Assembly (NCBI RefSeq): GCF_001614315.2
Contig: NZ_LVEG02000005.1
Coordinates: 1 to 64,000 of the forward strand
Reading direction: 5' to 3'
Source of the DNA: Halofilum ochraceum
GTDB taxonomy: Bacteria > Pseudomonadota > Gammaproteobacteria > XJ16 > Halofilaceae
DNA: 64,000 nucleotides
The translations under genes and the position numbers were made by a program. This document shows, piece after piece, positions 47,851 to 55,886 of this stretch; within the stretch, counting starts at the first letter, position 1, and every line of letters begins with the position of its first letter. The notes under the pieces were generated by a model, which ran no database searches, had not been told where the DNA came from, and worked only from the letters and a program-made list of their open reading frames with translations.

Positions 47851-49466
47851 TGGCGGGCCTCAAGATCGAACGCTTCGAGGGCGCGGTGCACGGCATGGCC
47901 GCGCGCCTGCTGGAACGCAGCCAGGCGCAACGCGCGAGCAACGCGGACGTGCGCGACGGCGATCTGCTGCCCTACCGGGGTACCAGTCAGGTCGACACGC
48001 TGGCCAAGGCCGGGACCATCGAAACGCTCTACCGATGGGCCGAACAGGCGTGGTTCCACTGGCCGCACGACGTCGACGTGGTCGAGAGCCCGCTTCCGTC
48101 GGATACCGAGGACCGTGTCTACTTCACGGGCGACGGCGTCCCGAAGATGACCTATGCGGGCCTTGCCACCAGCTCGGGCGACGGCGTGTATCCGTCCAAC
48201 AGCTACGATCTCGGCGTCCCGTCGCCGGGCAACCCGCCGACAATCACCGTCGTGGGCGATCCCGACGACGAGAACGACATTGGCGAGGACCGGGCCTACG
48301 TCTACACCTACGTCACCGCCAAGGGTGAGGAGGGGCCGCCGTCCGACGCTTCCGCCATCAAGCTGTGGAAGCCGGGGCAGTCCATCGAAGTAAGCGGCAT
48401 GGAGGCGGGCCCGGGCGGCAACCGCAATATCACGCTGAAACGCATTTACCGCACGGCCAGCGGTTCCAGGGGTACGAACCTGCAGTACGTCGATGATATC
48501 GACGTGGCCGCAACGTCCTACACGGACACGGTCCCGACCGATGATCTTGGCGAGCTGCTGCCGTCGGCCGACTGGAACGTGCCGCCCGAGGACATGGTCG
48601 ATCTCGTCGCCATGCCGAACGGCATCCTGATCGGCCACACCGGCAACCAGCTCGTGCCTTCGGAGTCGTACCTGCCGCACGCGTGGCCGGTGGACTATCG
48701 CCTGCAGACCGCGTCGCCCATCGTTGCCAAGGCCGCGATCGGCAATACGCTGATCGTGGCGACAGAGGATTTCCCCGAAATGCTGACGGGCACGGACCCG
48801 TCGGCGCTCGCGCTCGAGAAGGCCGACACGGCGTATCCGTGCCTGTCGAAGCGCAGCATGGCGGATCTCGGCTTCGCGGCCGTCTATGCGTCGACCGACG
48901 GGCTGGTGAAGTTCAGCCAGCAGGGCCCGGAGCTGCTCACGCAGGCCCTGTTCACGCCGGAACAGTGGCGTGGCTACGCACCGGAGTCGATGCACGCGTA
49001 CCGCTTCGACGACTACTACCTCGTGTTCTACGACACGGGCAGCGAACAGGGCGGCATGATCGTCCACCCCAACGGCCGCTGGGTCATGTTCCTGGACCTG
49101 TACGCCTCGGCCGCGTGGCTCGATCCGAAAACCGGCATCCTCAAGCTCGTGCTCAACGACAACGAGGTCCACGACTTCGATGCCGACGGCGTCGCGCGCC
49201 TCACCGCCGAATGGCGATCCAAGACCTTCATCACGCCGAAGCCGGTCAACTTCGCCGCGGCCCACGTCGATGCGGAGGCCTACCCGGTCACGTTCCGCGT
49301 CTACGGCGACGGCCAGCTCAAGGGCGACATAAGCGTCAGCGACAACCGGCCGTTCCGTCTGCCCGGTGGGTACCGGGCAGACCACTGGTCGTTCGAGATT
49401 GAAACCGACACCCGCGTCCATCGCTTCGAGGTCGCCGAGACGATGGAGGAGATCCGGGCACGATGA
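47850..49466 (+). CDS. Tail structural protein (beta-rich)
   Basis: 538 aa, beta-rich throughout. An FN3-like insert lies near residues 125-215 (YVYTYVTAKGEEGPPSDASA), and repeated propeller-like strands follow (NGILIGHTGNQLVPSESY, FAAVYASTDGLVKFSQQG). Similar proteins occur in podovirus-like tails, comparable in size to hub or nozzle proteins. TAATG overlap with the preceding gene. Confidence 0.6.
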   Translation: MAGLKIERFEGAVHGMAARLLERSQAQRASNADVRDGDLLPYRGTSQVDTLAKAGTIETLYRWAEQAWFHWPHDVDVVESPLPSDTEDRVYFTGDGVPKMTYAGLATSSGDGVYPSNSYDLGVPSPGNPPTITVVGDPDDENDIGEDRAYVYTYVTAKGEEGPPSDASAIKLWKPGQSIEVSGMEAGPGGNRNITLKRIYRTASGSRGTNLQYVDDIDVAATSYTDTVPTDDLGELLPSADWNVPPEDMVDLVAMPNGILIGHTGNQLVPSESYLPHAWPVDYRLQTASPIVAKAAIGNTLIVATEDFPEMLTGTDPSALALEKADTAYPCLSKRSMADLGFAAVYASTDGLVKFSQQGPELLTQALFTPEQWRGYAPESMHAYRFDDYYLVFYDTGSEQGGMIVHPNGRWVMFLDLYASAAWLDPKTGILKLVLNDNEVHDFDADGVARLTAEWRSKTFITPKPVNFAAAHVDAEAYPVTFRVYGDGQLKGDISVSDNRPFRLPGGYRADHWSFEIETDTRVHRFEVAETMEEIRAR

Positions 49467-50743
49467 GCAAGACCAAGACCCGCAAGCCGCCGCTGCCGGC
49501 CGCCCGCACGGCCGATCAGGGCCTCAAGCATCTTCTGGACGGCGCCCGTGAACAGCTCATGCGCTGGCGTGGCGATACCGGCTCGCTGCGGGATCGCGTC
49601 GTCACGGTGGGCGATCTTGTCGACAGCGAGGTTGTGAAGCTGCGCGATGGGTGGAGTGACCGCAGCCCGACGGAGTCGGCGATCGAGCCGACGGCCGATG
49701 AAGGCGGCGAAACCTCGGTCGGTGCGCTGGACAGCCTGCAGACGTCGCCCGTTTTCGAGGAAGTCATTCTGACGTGGGACGGGACGAACCAGGAGAACTA
49801 CGCGCTCACCGAAATCTGGCGCAGCACCGAGGACAATCTCGGCACGGCGGTTTTTCGCGGCACCGCGATCGCGGCCGTGTTCGCCGACAATGCGACGCCG
49901 GGGGAGACGTACTACTACTGGATTCGGGCGGTTTCCGACAGCGGACAGCCCGGATCGTTCAACGCCACGGCCGGCACCAAGGCAACCACCAAGCAGCGCT
50001 CGCAGTTTCTTCTGGACGAGCTGTCCGGGCAGATCACCGAGTCCGAGCTGTATCAGGATCTCAACGATCGCATCGACCTGGTCGACGGCCCGGAGAGCCT
50101 GACGGGGTCGGTCAATGCCCGCGTGGCGACCGAGAAAACCGAGCGGCAGAACGCCGACGATGCGCTCGCTTCGGACGTCAGCACCGTACAGGCGAACGTC
50201 GACGACAACACCGCCGCGATCCAGCAGCGCTCCGAGGTCAAGGTAGACGGCGGCGAAGTCTCCGCGCAGTACGACCTTCGCCTGCAGACGACCGTGGACG
50301 GGCAGCTCGTCATGGGCGGCTTCGGCCTCGCCTCCGACGGCTCGAGTGTCGAGGCCGGATTCAACGTCGACCGCTTCTGGATCGGCCAGCCCGGTGTCGA
50401 CTACTCGCAGGAAAGCAAGCGCTTCCCTTTTTTGGTCGATGGCGGCGTGACCTACATCGACGAGGCCATGATCCGCGAGGCGTCGATCGGCTCGGCGCAG
50501 ATCGCGGAGCTGGCCGCGGAAAAGATCAACGCGGGTACCATCGACGTCGCCGTGAATCTCACGGCCGCGGAGATCACGGGTGGCAGTCTGGATATCAACA
50601 ACAAGTTCACCGTCGACAGCAGCGGCAACGCCGATATCCGTAGCGGGACCAGCGGCGCCCGGATGGAAATCAAGAACGACGTTGTCAAGGTTTTCGACGG
50701 CAACGGAACGCTGCGCGTCCAGCTCGGCAATCTCAATGCGTGA
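49463..50743 (+). CDS. Fibre/tail-tip protein related to gpJ C-terminal region
   Basis: 426 aa. An FN3-like domain (about residues 92-175) is followed by a helical stalk with TEKTERQNADDALASDVSTV and a DUF1983-like end (YIDEAMIREASIGSAQIAEL, then KINAGTIDV and GGSLDINNKFTVDSSGNADI). This is the signature of the central straight fibre of lambda J-type proteins. Likely host-contact or fibre-anchoring role. Confidence 0.75.
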   Translation: MSKTKTRKPPLPAARTADQGLKHLLDGAREQLMRWRGDTGSLRDRVVTVGDLVDSEVVKLRDGWSDRSPTESAIEPTADEGGETSVGALDSLQTSPVFEEVILTWDGTNQENYALTEIWRSTEDNLGTAVFRGTAIAAVFADNATPGETYYYWIRAVSDSGQPGSFNATAGTKATTKQRSQFLLDELSGQITESELYQDLNDRIDLVDGPESLTGSVNARVATEKTERQNADDALASDVSTVQANVDDNTAAIQQRSEVKVDGGEVSAQYDLRLQTTVDGQLVMGGFGLASDGSSVEAGFNVDRFWIGQPGVDYSQESKRFPFLVDGGVTYIDEAMIREASIGSAQIAELAAEKINAGTIDVAVNLTAAEITGGSLDINNKFTVDSSGNADIRSGTSGARMEIKNDVVKVFDGNGTLRVQLGNLNA

Positions 50744-50804
50744 GGGTAGGCGAGGGGGCGAGCGGAGCGATGCAATCCTGACGAATCCGCGACTGGAGGA
50801 AGCG

Positions 50805-51341
50805 ATGCGAACGATGATCGTGGCAGTGCTGGCCGTTCTCGCGGCAGGGTGCGCGACCGGACCGGAGCACCGGGACGGCGCGATCGTGCGCGATGGGTAC
50901 GTCTATGAGAATCCGTACTACATGCCGGATGAAGTGCCGCCGGGTGGGCGTTTCTACGAAATGCGGCAATCGGACGGCGAGTGGTCGATAGTCGGCGAGT
51001 ACGAAAGCGCGCGCAAGGACCACGCGGACACGGAGCTGGTGTACGTCTCCGAAGCGGGCATCCAACCGTACTTTGAATGGATCAAGCCGCTGGCCGAGCC
51101 GCACCGCCCGCTCGACATTGCCACCGTGTTCGTGTGTGACGCGGAGGCCGAGGCGGCGGATGACCGGTACTACACCCCCTGCAACAGTGCCTTGACGCGC
51201 GAACATCAGCCACGCTGGCGGCAGAGGAGCTATACCGCCGCGGATGGCCATGAAAGCCAGATGGGGTCGATGGTATCGGCGTCGTTCGTGCGCCTCGATG
51301 ATGCCGAGCTGGCGCGCGTCGGTGCGGTTATCGCTGACTGA
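50805..51341 (+). CDS. Lipoprotein of unknown function
   Basis: 178 aa. Lipoprotein signal MRTMIVAVLAVLAAGC with Cys16 as the lipidation site. The mature part is polar with two Cys (near 107 and 118). Phage lipoproteins in tail regions often block receptors against superinfection; that role is possible but unproven. GGAGGAAGCG precedes the ATG. Confidence 0.7.
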   Translation: MRTMIVAVLAVLAAGCATGPEHRDGAIVRDGYVYENPYYMPDEVPPGGRFYEMRQSDGEWSIVGEYESARKDHADTELVYVSEAGIQPYFEWIKPLAEPHRPLDIATVFVCDAEAEAADDRYYTPCNSALTREHQPRWRQRSYTAADGHESQMGSMVSASFVRLDDAELARVGAVIAD

Positions 51342-51634
51342 TGGCCTGGGGGTTCAAGGTCAACAACCCGTCGGGGCAGTCGCGGCTCACCGGGGATACG
51401 CTGACCCTGCGAACGGTCCATTGGGAGATCCTGTCGGCCGGCAGTTCGGGCCGTCGGTCTGTGCCGGGGTTCTCGGAATCACAGGGGCTGTTGACCTTTG
51501 CCCCCGTCGAGGGCTCGCTGAACACCAGCGACGATGGGGCGTATGTTTCCTGGGATGCGGGGAGCGGCGAGCTGACCTGGGATCTCAGCAACACCAATAC
51601 GGACGTAACCGTGAGCATGTTGATGTATGGCTAG
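51341..51634 (+). CDS. Small tail-tip protein (DUF6453-like)
   Basis: 97 aa, beta-rich. It starts MAWGFKVNNPSGQSRLTGDT, resembling the start of the next gene, so the two are probably paralogous tip proteins. It overlaps the lipoprotein stop and the next gene by 8 bp. Confidence 0.55.
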   Translation: MAWGFKVNNPSGQSRLTGDTLTLRTVHWEILSAGSSGRRSVPGFSESQGLLTFAPVEGSLNTSDDGAYVSWDAGSGELTWDLSNTNTDVTVSMLMYG

Positions 51635-52337
51635 CTTCGGCTTCAAGGCGGTCAGTGATTCGGGCGAGCTCCAGCTCGAGGACGCGGGCGACTTCTTCCG
51701 CTTCCTTGAGGGAGGGACCTCGGACAGCGTCTATTACGAATCCCCGCTCCCGCACTATGAAGTGGATTTCTACTTCAACTCCCGCGTCCCGAAGTCGGAG
51801 CCGTTGATCCTCGCGATTCGGTGCGATTCGGTCGATATGGGGATGGGGTGGTATCTGACCGACTCGAACGGCGAAATCAGGGGATACCATGCTGTCTGCG
51901 GCGGCCCCGAGGGCGCCAATATCCCTTATAAGCTGTTTGCCCGGTACGGATGGAATACGCCGAGTCCCGACGAGGATTACGGGATGCTGCTTTGGGACGA
52001 GAACGGCAAGCTGGTCTACGACTCGCGGGTGGTAGAGGCCCACACGATTGATATCTTGTCGATAAGCTGGGCGGATGGAGACAGCGCCTCACACGTCGAT
52101 CGGCCCGGGGCTTTCTACGATCTTCCCGGGTTGGATTACTACTACGAGGCATACGCCCAGCCAAGCCCTACCGGCGGGTTCCAACAGATGGCGGCATTCA
52201 ACCTGTATCGCCAAAGCGGGAGTGGGGCGCTGGAGTGCTATCGAGCGGAAGGCGCCGTATCCGTAACTTACGCCTCGGATTGGCGGAATGAGCAGACGGG
52301 CGACGGCAAGACGATCATTGTGGACGACGCCCCCTGA
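51627..52337 (+). CDS. Tail-tip protein (DUF6453-like)
   Basis: 236 aa, beta-rich and aromatic (VYYESPLPHYEVDFYFNSRV, LDYYYEAYAQPSPTG). It resembles small tail-tip proteins that follow gpJ-like fibres. Last gene of the tail block, followed by two terminators. Confidence 0.55.
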   Translation: MASFGFKAVSDSGELQLEDAGDFFRFLEGGTSDSVYYESPLPHYEVDFYFNSRVPKSEPLILAIRCDSVDMGMGWYLTDSNGEIRGYHAVCGGPEGANIPYKLFARYGWNTPSPDEDYGMLLWDENGKLVYDSRVVEAHTIDILSISWADGDSASHVDRPGAFYDLPGLDYYYEAYAQPSPTGGFQQMAAFNLYRQSGSGALECYRAEGAVSVTYASDWRNEQTGDGKTIIVDDAP

Positions 52338-52403
52338 TCCGCCCGCCGGGGTTCCCCGCTGATTAGCCTTATGGCACCATGCGTTCAAAGTAGGTGAAGT
52401 GCG

Positions 52404-52432
52404 AACGGCCACCCCCAGCGGTGGCCGTTTCT
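52404..52432 (+). terminator. Terminator after the tail block
   Basis: Perfect AACGGCCAC / GTGGCCGTT stem with an 8-base loop and TTTCT exit. Confidence 0.75.
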
Positions 52433-52440
52433 CGTTCCGG

Positions 52441-52464
52441 GCCCGCCATCGTGCGGGCTTTTTT
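52441..52464 (+). terminator. Second terminator after the tail block
   Basis: GCCCGC-CATCGT-GCGGGC stem-loop and six T's, 9 bp after the first. Tandem terminators mark a unit boundary, though the next gene starts only 15 bp on. Confidence 0.75.
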
Positions 52465-52478
52465 CGTTTGGGGGCACC

Positions 52479-52925
52479 GTGAATATTCGTGAAGCGGACG
52501 CGGATGATCTCGGGCTCATGCTCCACTGGACCGCGCTGCGCCACGCGGGGTCCATCTACCACCACGTCCCGTTTTCCGAGGATCGCGCATCGCGCCTGCT
52601 GGCGTGGTTCATGGTCGACGAGGACGGGCTCCTGATCGTATGCGAGCACGCGGGCGAGCGCATTGGCGGACTCGCCGCACAGGTCATGGACAGCCGCTTC
52701 ATGGAAGGCCGGGTCGCGCTCCTGTGGTCGCTGTATGCCGAAAAGGGGCGTGGCGGCCTGGCCGCGTTTCCCCTCATGCGCCGCTACGTCGAGTGGGCGC
52801 AGTCCCGTGGGGCGAATCTCGTTGAGGCGAACAACAGCGCGAGCATGGACGACGAGGACTTTATGAAGTTCGCCGGGCGTCTTGGGTTCAAACGGTCGGG
52901 CAGTCACGCCCACCTGGAGGTATGA
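52479..52925 (+). CDS. GNAT-family acetyltransferase-like protein
   Basis: 148 aa. GNAT fold: NIREADADDLGLMLHWTALR start, LIVCEHAGERIGGLAAQVMD strand pair, an acyl-CoA-binding region near KGRGGLAAFPLMRRYVEWAQ, and MKFAGRLGFKRSGSH at the end. Such small GNATs recur next to ejection-protein genes in podoviruses. The substrate is unknown. The start is GTG 52479. Confidence 0.7.
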   Translation: MNIREADADDLGLMLHWTALRHAGSIYHHVPFSEDRASRLLAWFMVDEDGLLIVCEHAGERIGGLAAQVMDSRFMEGRVALLWSLYAEKGRGGLAAFPLMRRYVEWAQSRGANLVEANNSASMDDEDFMKFAGRLGFKRSGSHAHLEV

Positions 52926-52926
52926 C

Positions 52927-53550
52927 ATGGGCGGTGGCGGTGGCTCCAGCTACGAGGAAACCCCGGAGCAAAGGGAGCTGGCAAAGATCGGTGTCGAGCG
53001 TATGCGTCACTACGAGGACGTCATCAAGCCGGTCGAAAACGAGTTCATCAATCTCGCCGACAGCATGGGCGAGGGCGAAGCGGAAATGGCGGCCGGAATG
53101 GCGACGGCCGATACCGCCGCACAGATGCAAGGACAGGCCGACCAGGTCGAGGCCGCGCAGGCGCAGTCCGGCGCGAAGCCGGGGAGCGGGCGGTTTGCGG
53201 CAGGCGTTTCCGGCGCGCAGGACGCGGGCGCCCGGGCGGGCGCCCTGTCCGAAGTCTCGGCACGCGAAGGCAGCGAGGACCGCAGCCTGTCGGCCATGAA
53301 CGACGTCGTGAACATCGGCCTCGGCAAGGCCGGCGAGGGTCAGCAGGGGCTTTCGCAGGTGGCCGGCCGTGCGGCGGCCGAGAACATCGCCGACACGCGG
53401 GCCGAGTATCAGGAGAGCGCCAACATGGGCAACGCGCTCGCATCCGCGGGCGGGCTGGCATACAGCCAGATGGATTTCGGGGGCGGCACGCCCTCGAAAA
53501 CCCGCACGACCGGGTACAAGGCGCCCGACGACGGATACCGGGGGGTATAG
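52927..53550 (+). CDS. Virion-internal/ejection-type protein
   Basis: 207 aa, Gly/Ala/Gln-rich, helical (KIGVERMRHYEDVIKPVENE, ADTAAQMQGQADQVEAAQA). No enzyme motif. Resembles small internal virion proteins encoded before large ejection proteins. GGAGG lies 6 bp before ATG. Confidence 0.55.
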   Translation: MGGGGGSSYEETPEQRELAKIGVERMRHYEDVIKPVENEFINLADSMGEGEAEMAAGMATADTAAQMQGQADQVEAAQAQSGAKPGSGRFAAGVSGAQDAGARAGALSEVSAREGSEDRSLSAMNDVVNIGLGKAGEGQQGLSQVAGRAAAENIADTRAEYQESANMGNALASAGGLAYSQMDFGGGTPSKTRTTGYKAPDDGYRGV

Positions 53551-53553
53551 GTC

Positions 53554-54129
53554 ATGCCAGGACCAGGAGGCGGAGCCGGTGGCCCGGGCGGCCCGGGGGG
53601 GCGCAGCCCCACGGGGCCGAACAACCCAAACAACAACCCGGGGATGGTCGAGCAGGGGCCCGAGGATCAGGTGCGGCCGTGGGACGGTGAGATTGACCCC
53701 GGCAACGGCCAGTACCTCGGCGTAGGCGTCGGCACCAGTAAGTTCGCGTCTACGGTCCAGGGGCGGCTGTCGCGCAAGCGCTTCAACGACTGGATGGACC
53801 GTTTTGCCCCTTATGAGCGCCAGCTCGCCGACCGTGCGACCAACGGCGAGTACCTGCAGCAGGGGCTCGCGCAGGCCGACGAGTCCGTGGCGAGCCGATT
53901 CGACAGCGCGGCGGGGCAGACCGAGCGCCGGCTCGGACGCTACGGCGTGTCGCAGACCAGCGAGCAACGGGCGCAGAACGAACGCGCATCCGGCCTCGCC
54001 GAAGTCACCACCAACGTCAACGCGCGCAACCGCGTCCGCCGCGCGGAGCGCGACCGGCGCCTCAAGCTCATGTCCGGCGGCGGGCTGTCCGGTGCCGGCG
54101 ACCGCACGGGCGACGCCGGGGAGGAGTAG
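53554..54129 (+). CDS. Virion-internal/ejection-type protein
   Basis: 191 aa. Gly/Pro/Asn-rich start (residues 1-35), then a helical domain with ATNGEYLQQGLAQADESVAS and RRAERDRRLKLMSGGG at the end. The helical part resembles the preceding gene product, so the two may be relatives. Confidence 0.55.
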   Translation: MPGPGGGAGGPGGPGGRSPTGPNNPNNNPGMVEQGPEDQVRPWDGEIDPGNGQYLGVGVGTSKFASTVQGRLSRKRFNDWMDRFAPYERQLADRATNGEYLQQGLAQADESVASRFDSAAGQTERRLGRYGVSQTSEQRAQNERASGLAEVTTNVNARNRVRRAERDRRLKLMSGGGLSGAGDRTGDAGEE

Positions 54130-54131
54130 TC

Positions 54132-54368
54132 ATGGCGGGACTCGTCAGTGTAGGGCAGTCGCACCGCAACAGCGCCGACAGTGCGTTTTCGCGCGTTTCG
54201 CGCATGGAGCGCCGGAACGAGCGGGCGGAGGAACAGGAGGAGCAGGCCGAGAGCTCGCAGCAGACCAGCATGGTCGGGACCGGCGCGGGGATCGGCGCCA
54301 CGGTCGGCGGCCCGTGGGGCGCGGCGATCGGCGCCGCGATCGGATTTCTCGGCGCAGAGCTGTTTTAA
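54132..54368 (+). CDS. Small glycine-zipper protein
   Basis: 78 aa. Charged helical half, then a glycine-zipper membrane segment (GTGAGIGATVGGPWGAAIG, about residues 49-68). Small glycine-zipper proteins can form pores, so a part in DNA ejection across the envelope is likely. Confidence 0.6.
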   Translation: MAGLVSVGQSHRNSADSAFSRVSRMERRNERAEEQEEQAESSQQTSMVGTGAGIGATVGGPWGAAIGAAIGFLGAELF

Positions 54369-54380
54369 GGGGTATAGGGC

Positions 54381-55886
54381 ATGGCTCGTTTGCAACCCGG
54401 CAACTTCATCAAAAGCGCGGTCGAAGGCTACCAGATGGGTAAGCAGATCGACCGCAACGAAAAGGAGGCCGAGCGCCGCGACCAGCAGTTCCAGATGGAA
54501 AAGGAACAGCACAGCGCGCAGATGGATCGCTGGGACGCGCAGGAGGACCGCTGGGAGTCGCAGGCCGAGCGCCAGAACGCCCAGGAGGAACGCGCGCAGG
54601 AAAAGCACGAGTTCACGATGGGCGAGAAGCGCGAGCAGGCGCGCCGCGCGGAGCTGCAGCGCAGCCTCAATTCGCTCATGGTCGCGCACAGGAACGGCCG
54701 TGCGATTGATCCCGACGACGTGATCGGCCTCACCGAAAGCGCGGAAATGTCCCCGCGCGATCTTCTGTCCGCGGAGCAGGGGCAGGCGCTCGATACGCTC
54801 GAACGGGCCATGAAGGGCGAGGGCGTCGATCAGAAGGACGTGATCGAGGCCGGTAACACCGTCTACAGGAAGCGCCTGCAGAAAGGCGTCGGCGAGAAGA
54901 TCAAGCGCGACGGCAAGGAAATGACCGTCGTGGACAAGTCCATCCGCGACTTCGCCCCCACCGAGGACGGGCGGGGCATCCGCCTTCGCCTCAACGTCAA
55001 GGCCAAGGACAAGGACGGCAATGTCCACACCTACAGCGCCCCCGTGACCGAAAACCGCAGCGCCGAGGACGAGTACGTGCTCGACGTTCCGGTCGACAAC
55101 TTCGCCAAGAACATCAAGGGCCAGCAGCTCATCCGCCGGATGATCCAGAGCGACAAGGGGCTGCAGCAGGGCCTTGAACGCGCGATCGCCAAGGTCGGCG
55201 GCGACGTCGACGATGGCACGTCGGAGGATTCGCTGTCGGCCTCGTTTTACAACTCCGCTTCACGCTCGGTGGAGGACGCGCTGGCGACCGATCAGGACCA
55301 GTGGGGCAGCCCCATCGTGCCGGAGGAACGGCGCGAGCTGCAGCGGGAAGCAACGTCGCTGGCGCACCGGCTCCTTCGCCGCAGCGGTGGCCGGGTCAGC
55401 CCTGGCGAAGCCGCGAACATGGCCGTGAACCGCGTGATGCAGACGGCGCCCACGGTGCCGAAGCACGAGGCGCGGCAGGAAGCGTCCGAGCGGTTCAACG
55501 AGCAGTATGACACCGGCCTGTGGGACGGGACCGGCGACACGGCGCTTCAGGACGGCAAGACGCCGGACGGGCTCACCAAGGAGGAGTGGATCGAAAAGGA
55601 AGCGGCCCGCATCCGCAAGCAGTCCGCGCCGGCCGCGCAAGGGGGTGGCTCCGGTGGCGGCCGTTCCGGGGGCTCCGGTGCCAGCCTGGCCGATGCCGGC
55701 TCCGGTGGTGGCGGTCAGTCCGGGCGGAGCGGCGGACTCGAGAGCGCCGACAGTGGCAGCAGCAGCTCGCAGTCCAGCGGCGGCGGCCTGGCCAAGGGTG
55801 ACGTCCAGACCGACAGCGAGGGCAACAAGTACCGCTATACCGGCGGCAATCCGAACAAGGCCGAAAACTGGGAGAAGGTCGAGTAA
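54381..55886 (+). CDS. Large coiled-coil ejection-type protein
   Basis: 501 aa. Long charged coiled coil at residues 20-105, a mixed domain at about 110-360, and a Gly/Ser linker (about 415-470) before a short conserved-looking end (YRYTGGNPNKAENWEKVE). Probably packaged in the virion and ejected with DNA. Its stop overlaps the start of the giant gene (TAATG). Confidence 0.55.
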   Translation: MARLQPGNFIKSAVEGYQMGKQIDRNEKEAERRDQQFQMEKEQHSAQMDRWDAQEDRWESQAERQNAQEERAQEKHEFTMGEKREQARRAELQRSLNSLMVAHRNGRAIDPDDVIGLTESAEMSPRDLLSAEQGQALDTLERAMKGEGVDQKDVIEAGNTVYRKRLQKGVGEKIKRDGKEMTVVDKSIRDFAPTEDGRGIRLRLNVKAKDKDGNVHTYSAPVTENRSAEDEYVLDVPVDNFAKNIKGQQLIRRMIQSDKGLQQGLERAIAKVGGDVDDGTSEDSLSASFYNSASRSVEDALATDQDQWGSPIVPEERRELQREATSLAHRLLRRSGGRVSPGEAANMAVNRVMQTAPTVPKHEARQEASERFNEQYDTGLWDGTGDTALQDGKTPDGLTKEEWIEKEAARIRKQSAPAAQGGGSGGGRSGGSGASLADAGSGGGGQSGRSGGLESADSGSSSSQSSGGGLAKGDVQTDSEGNKYRYTGGNPNKAENWEKVE

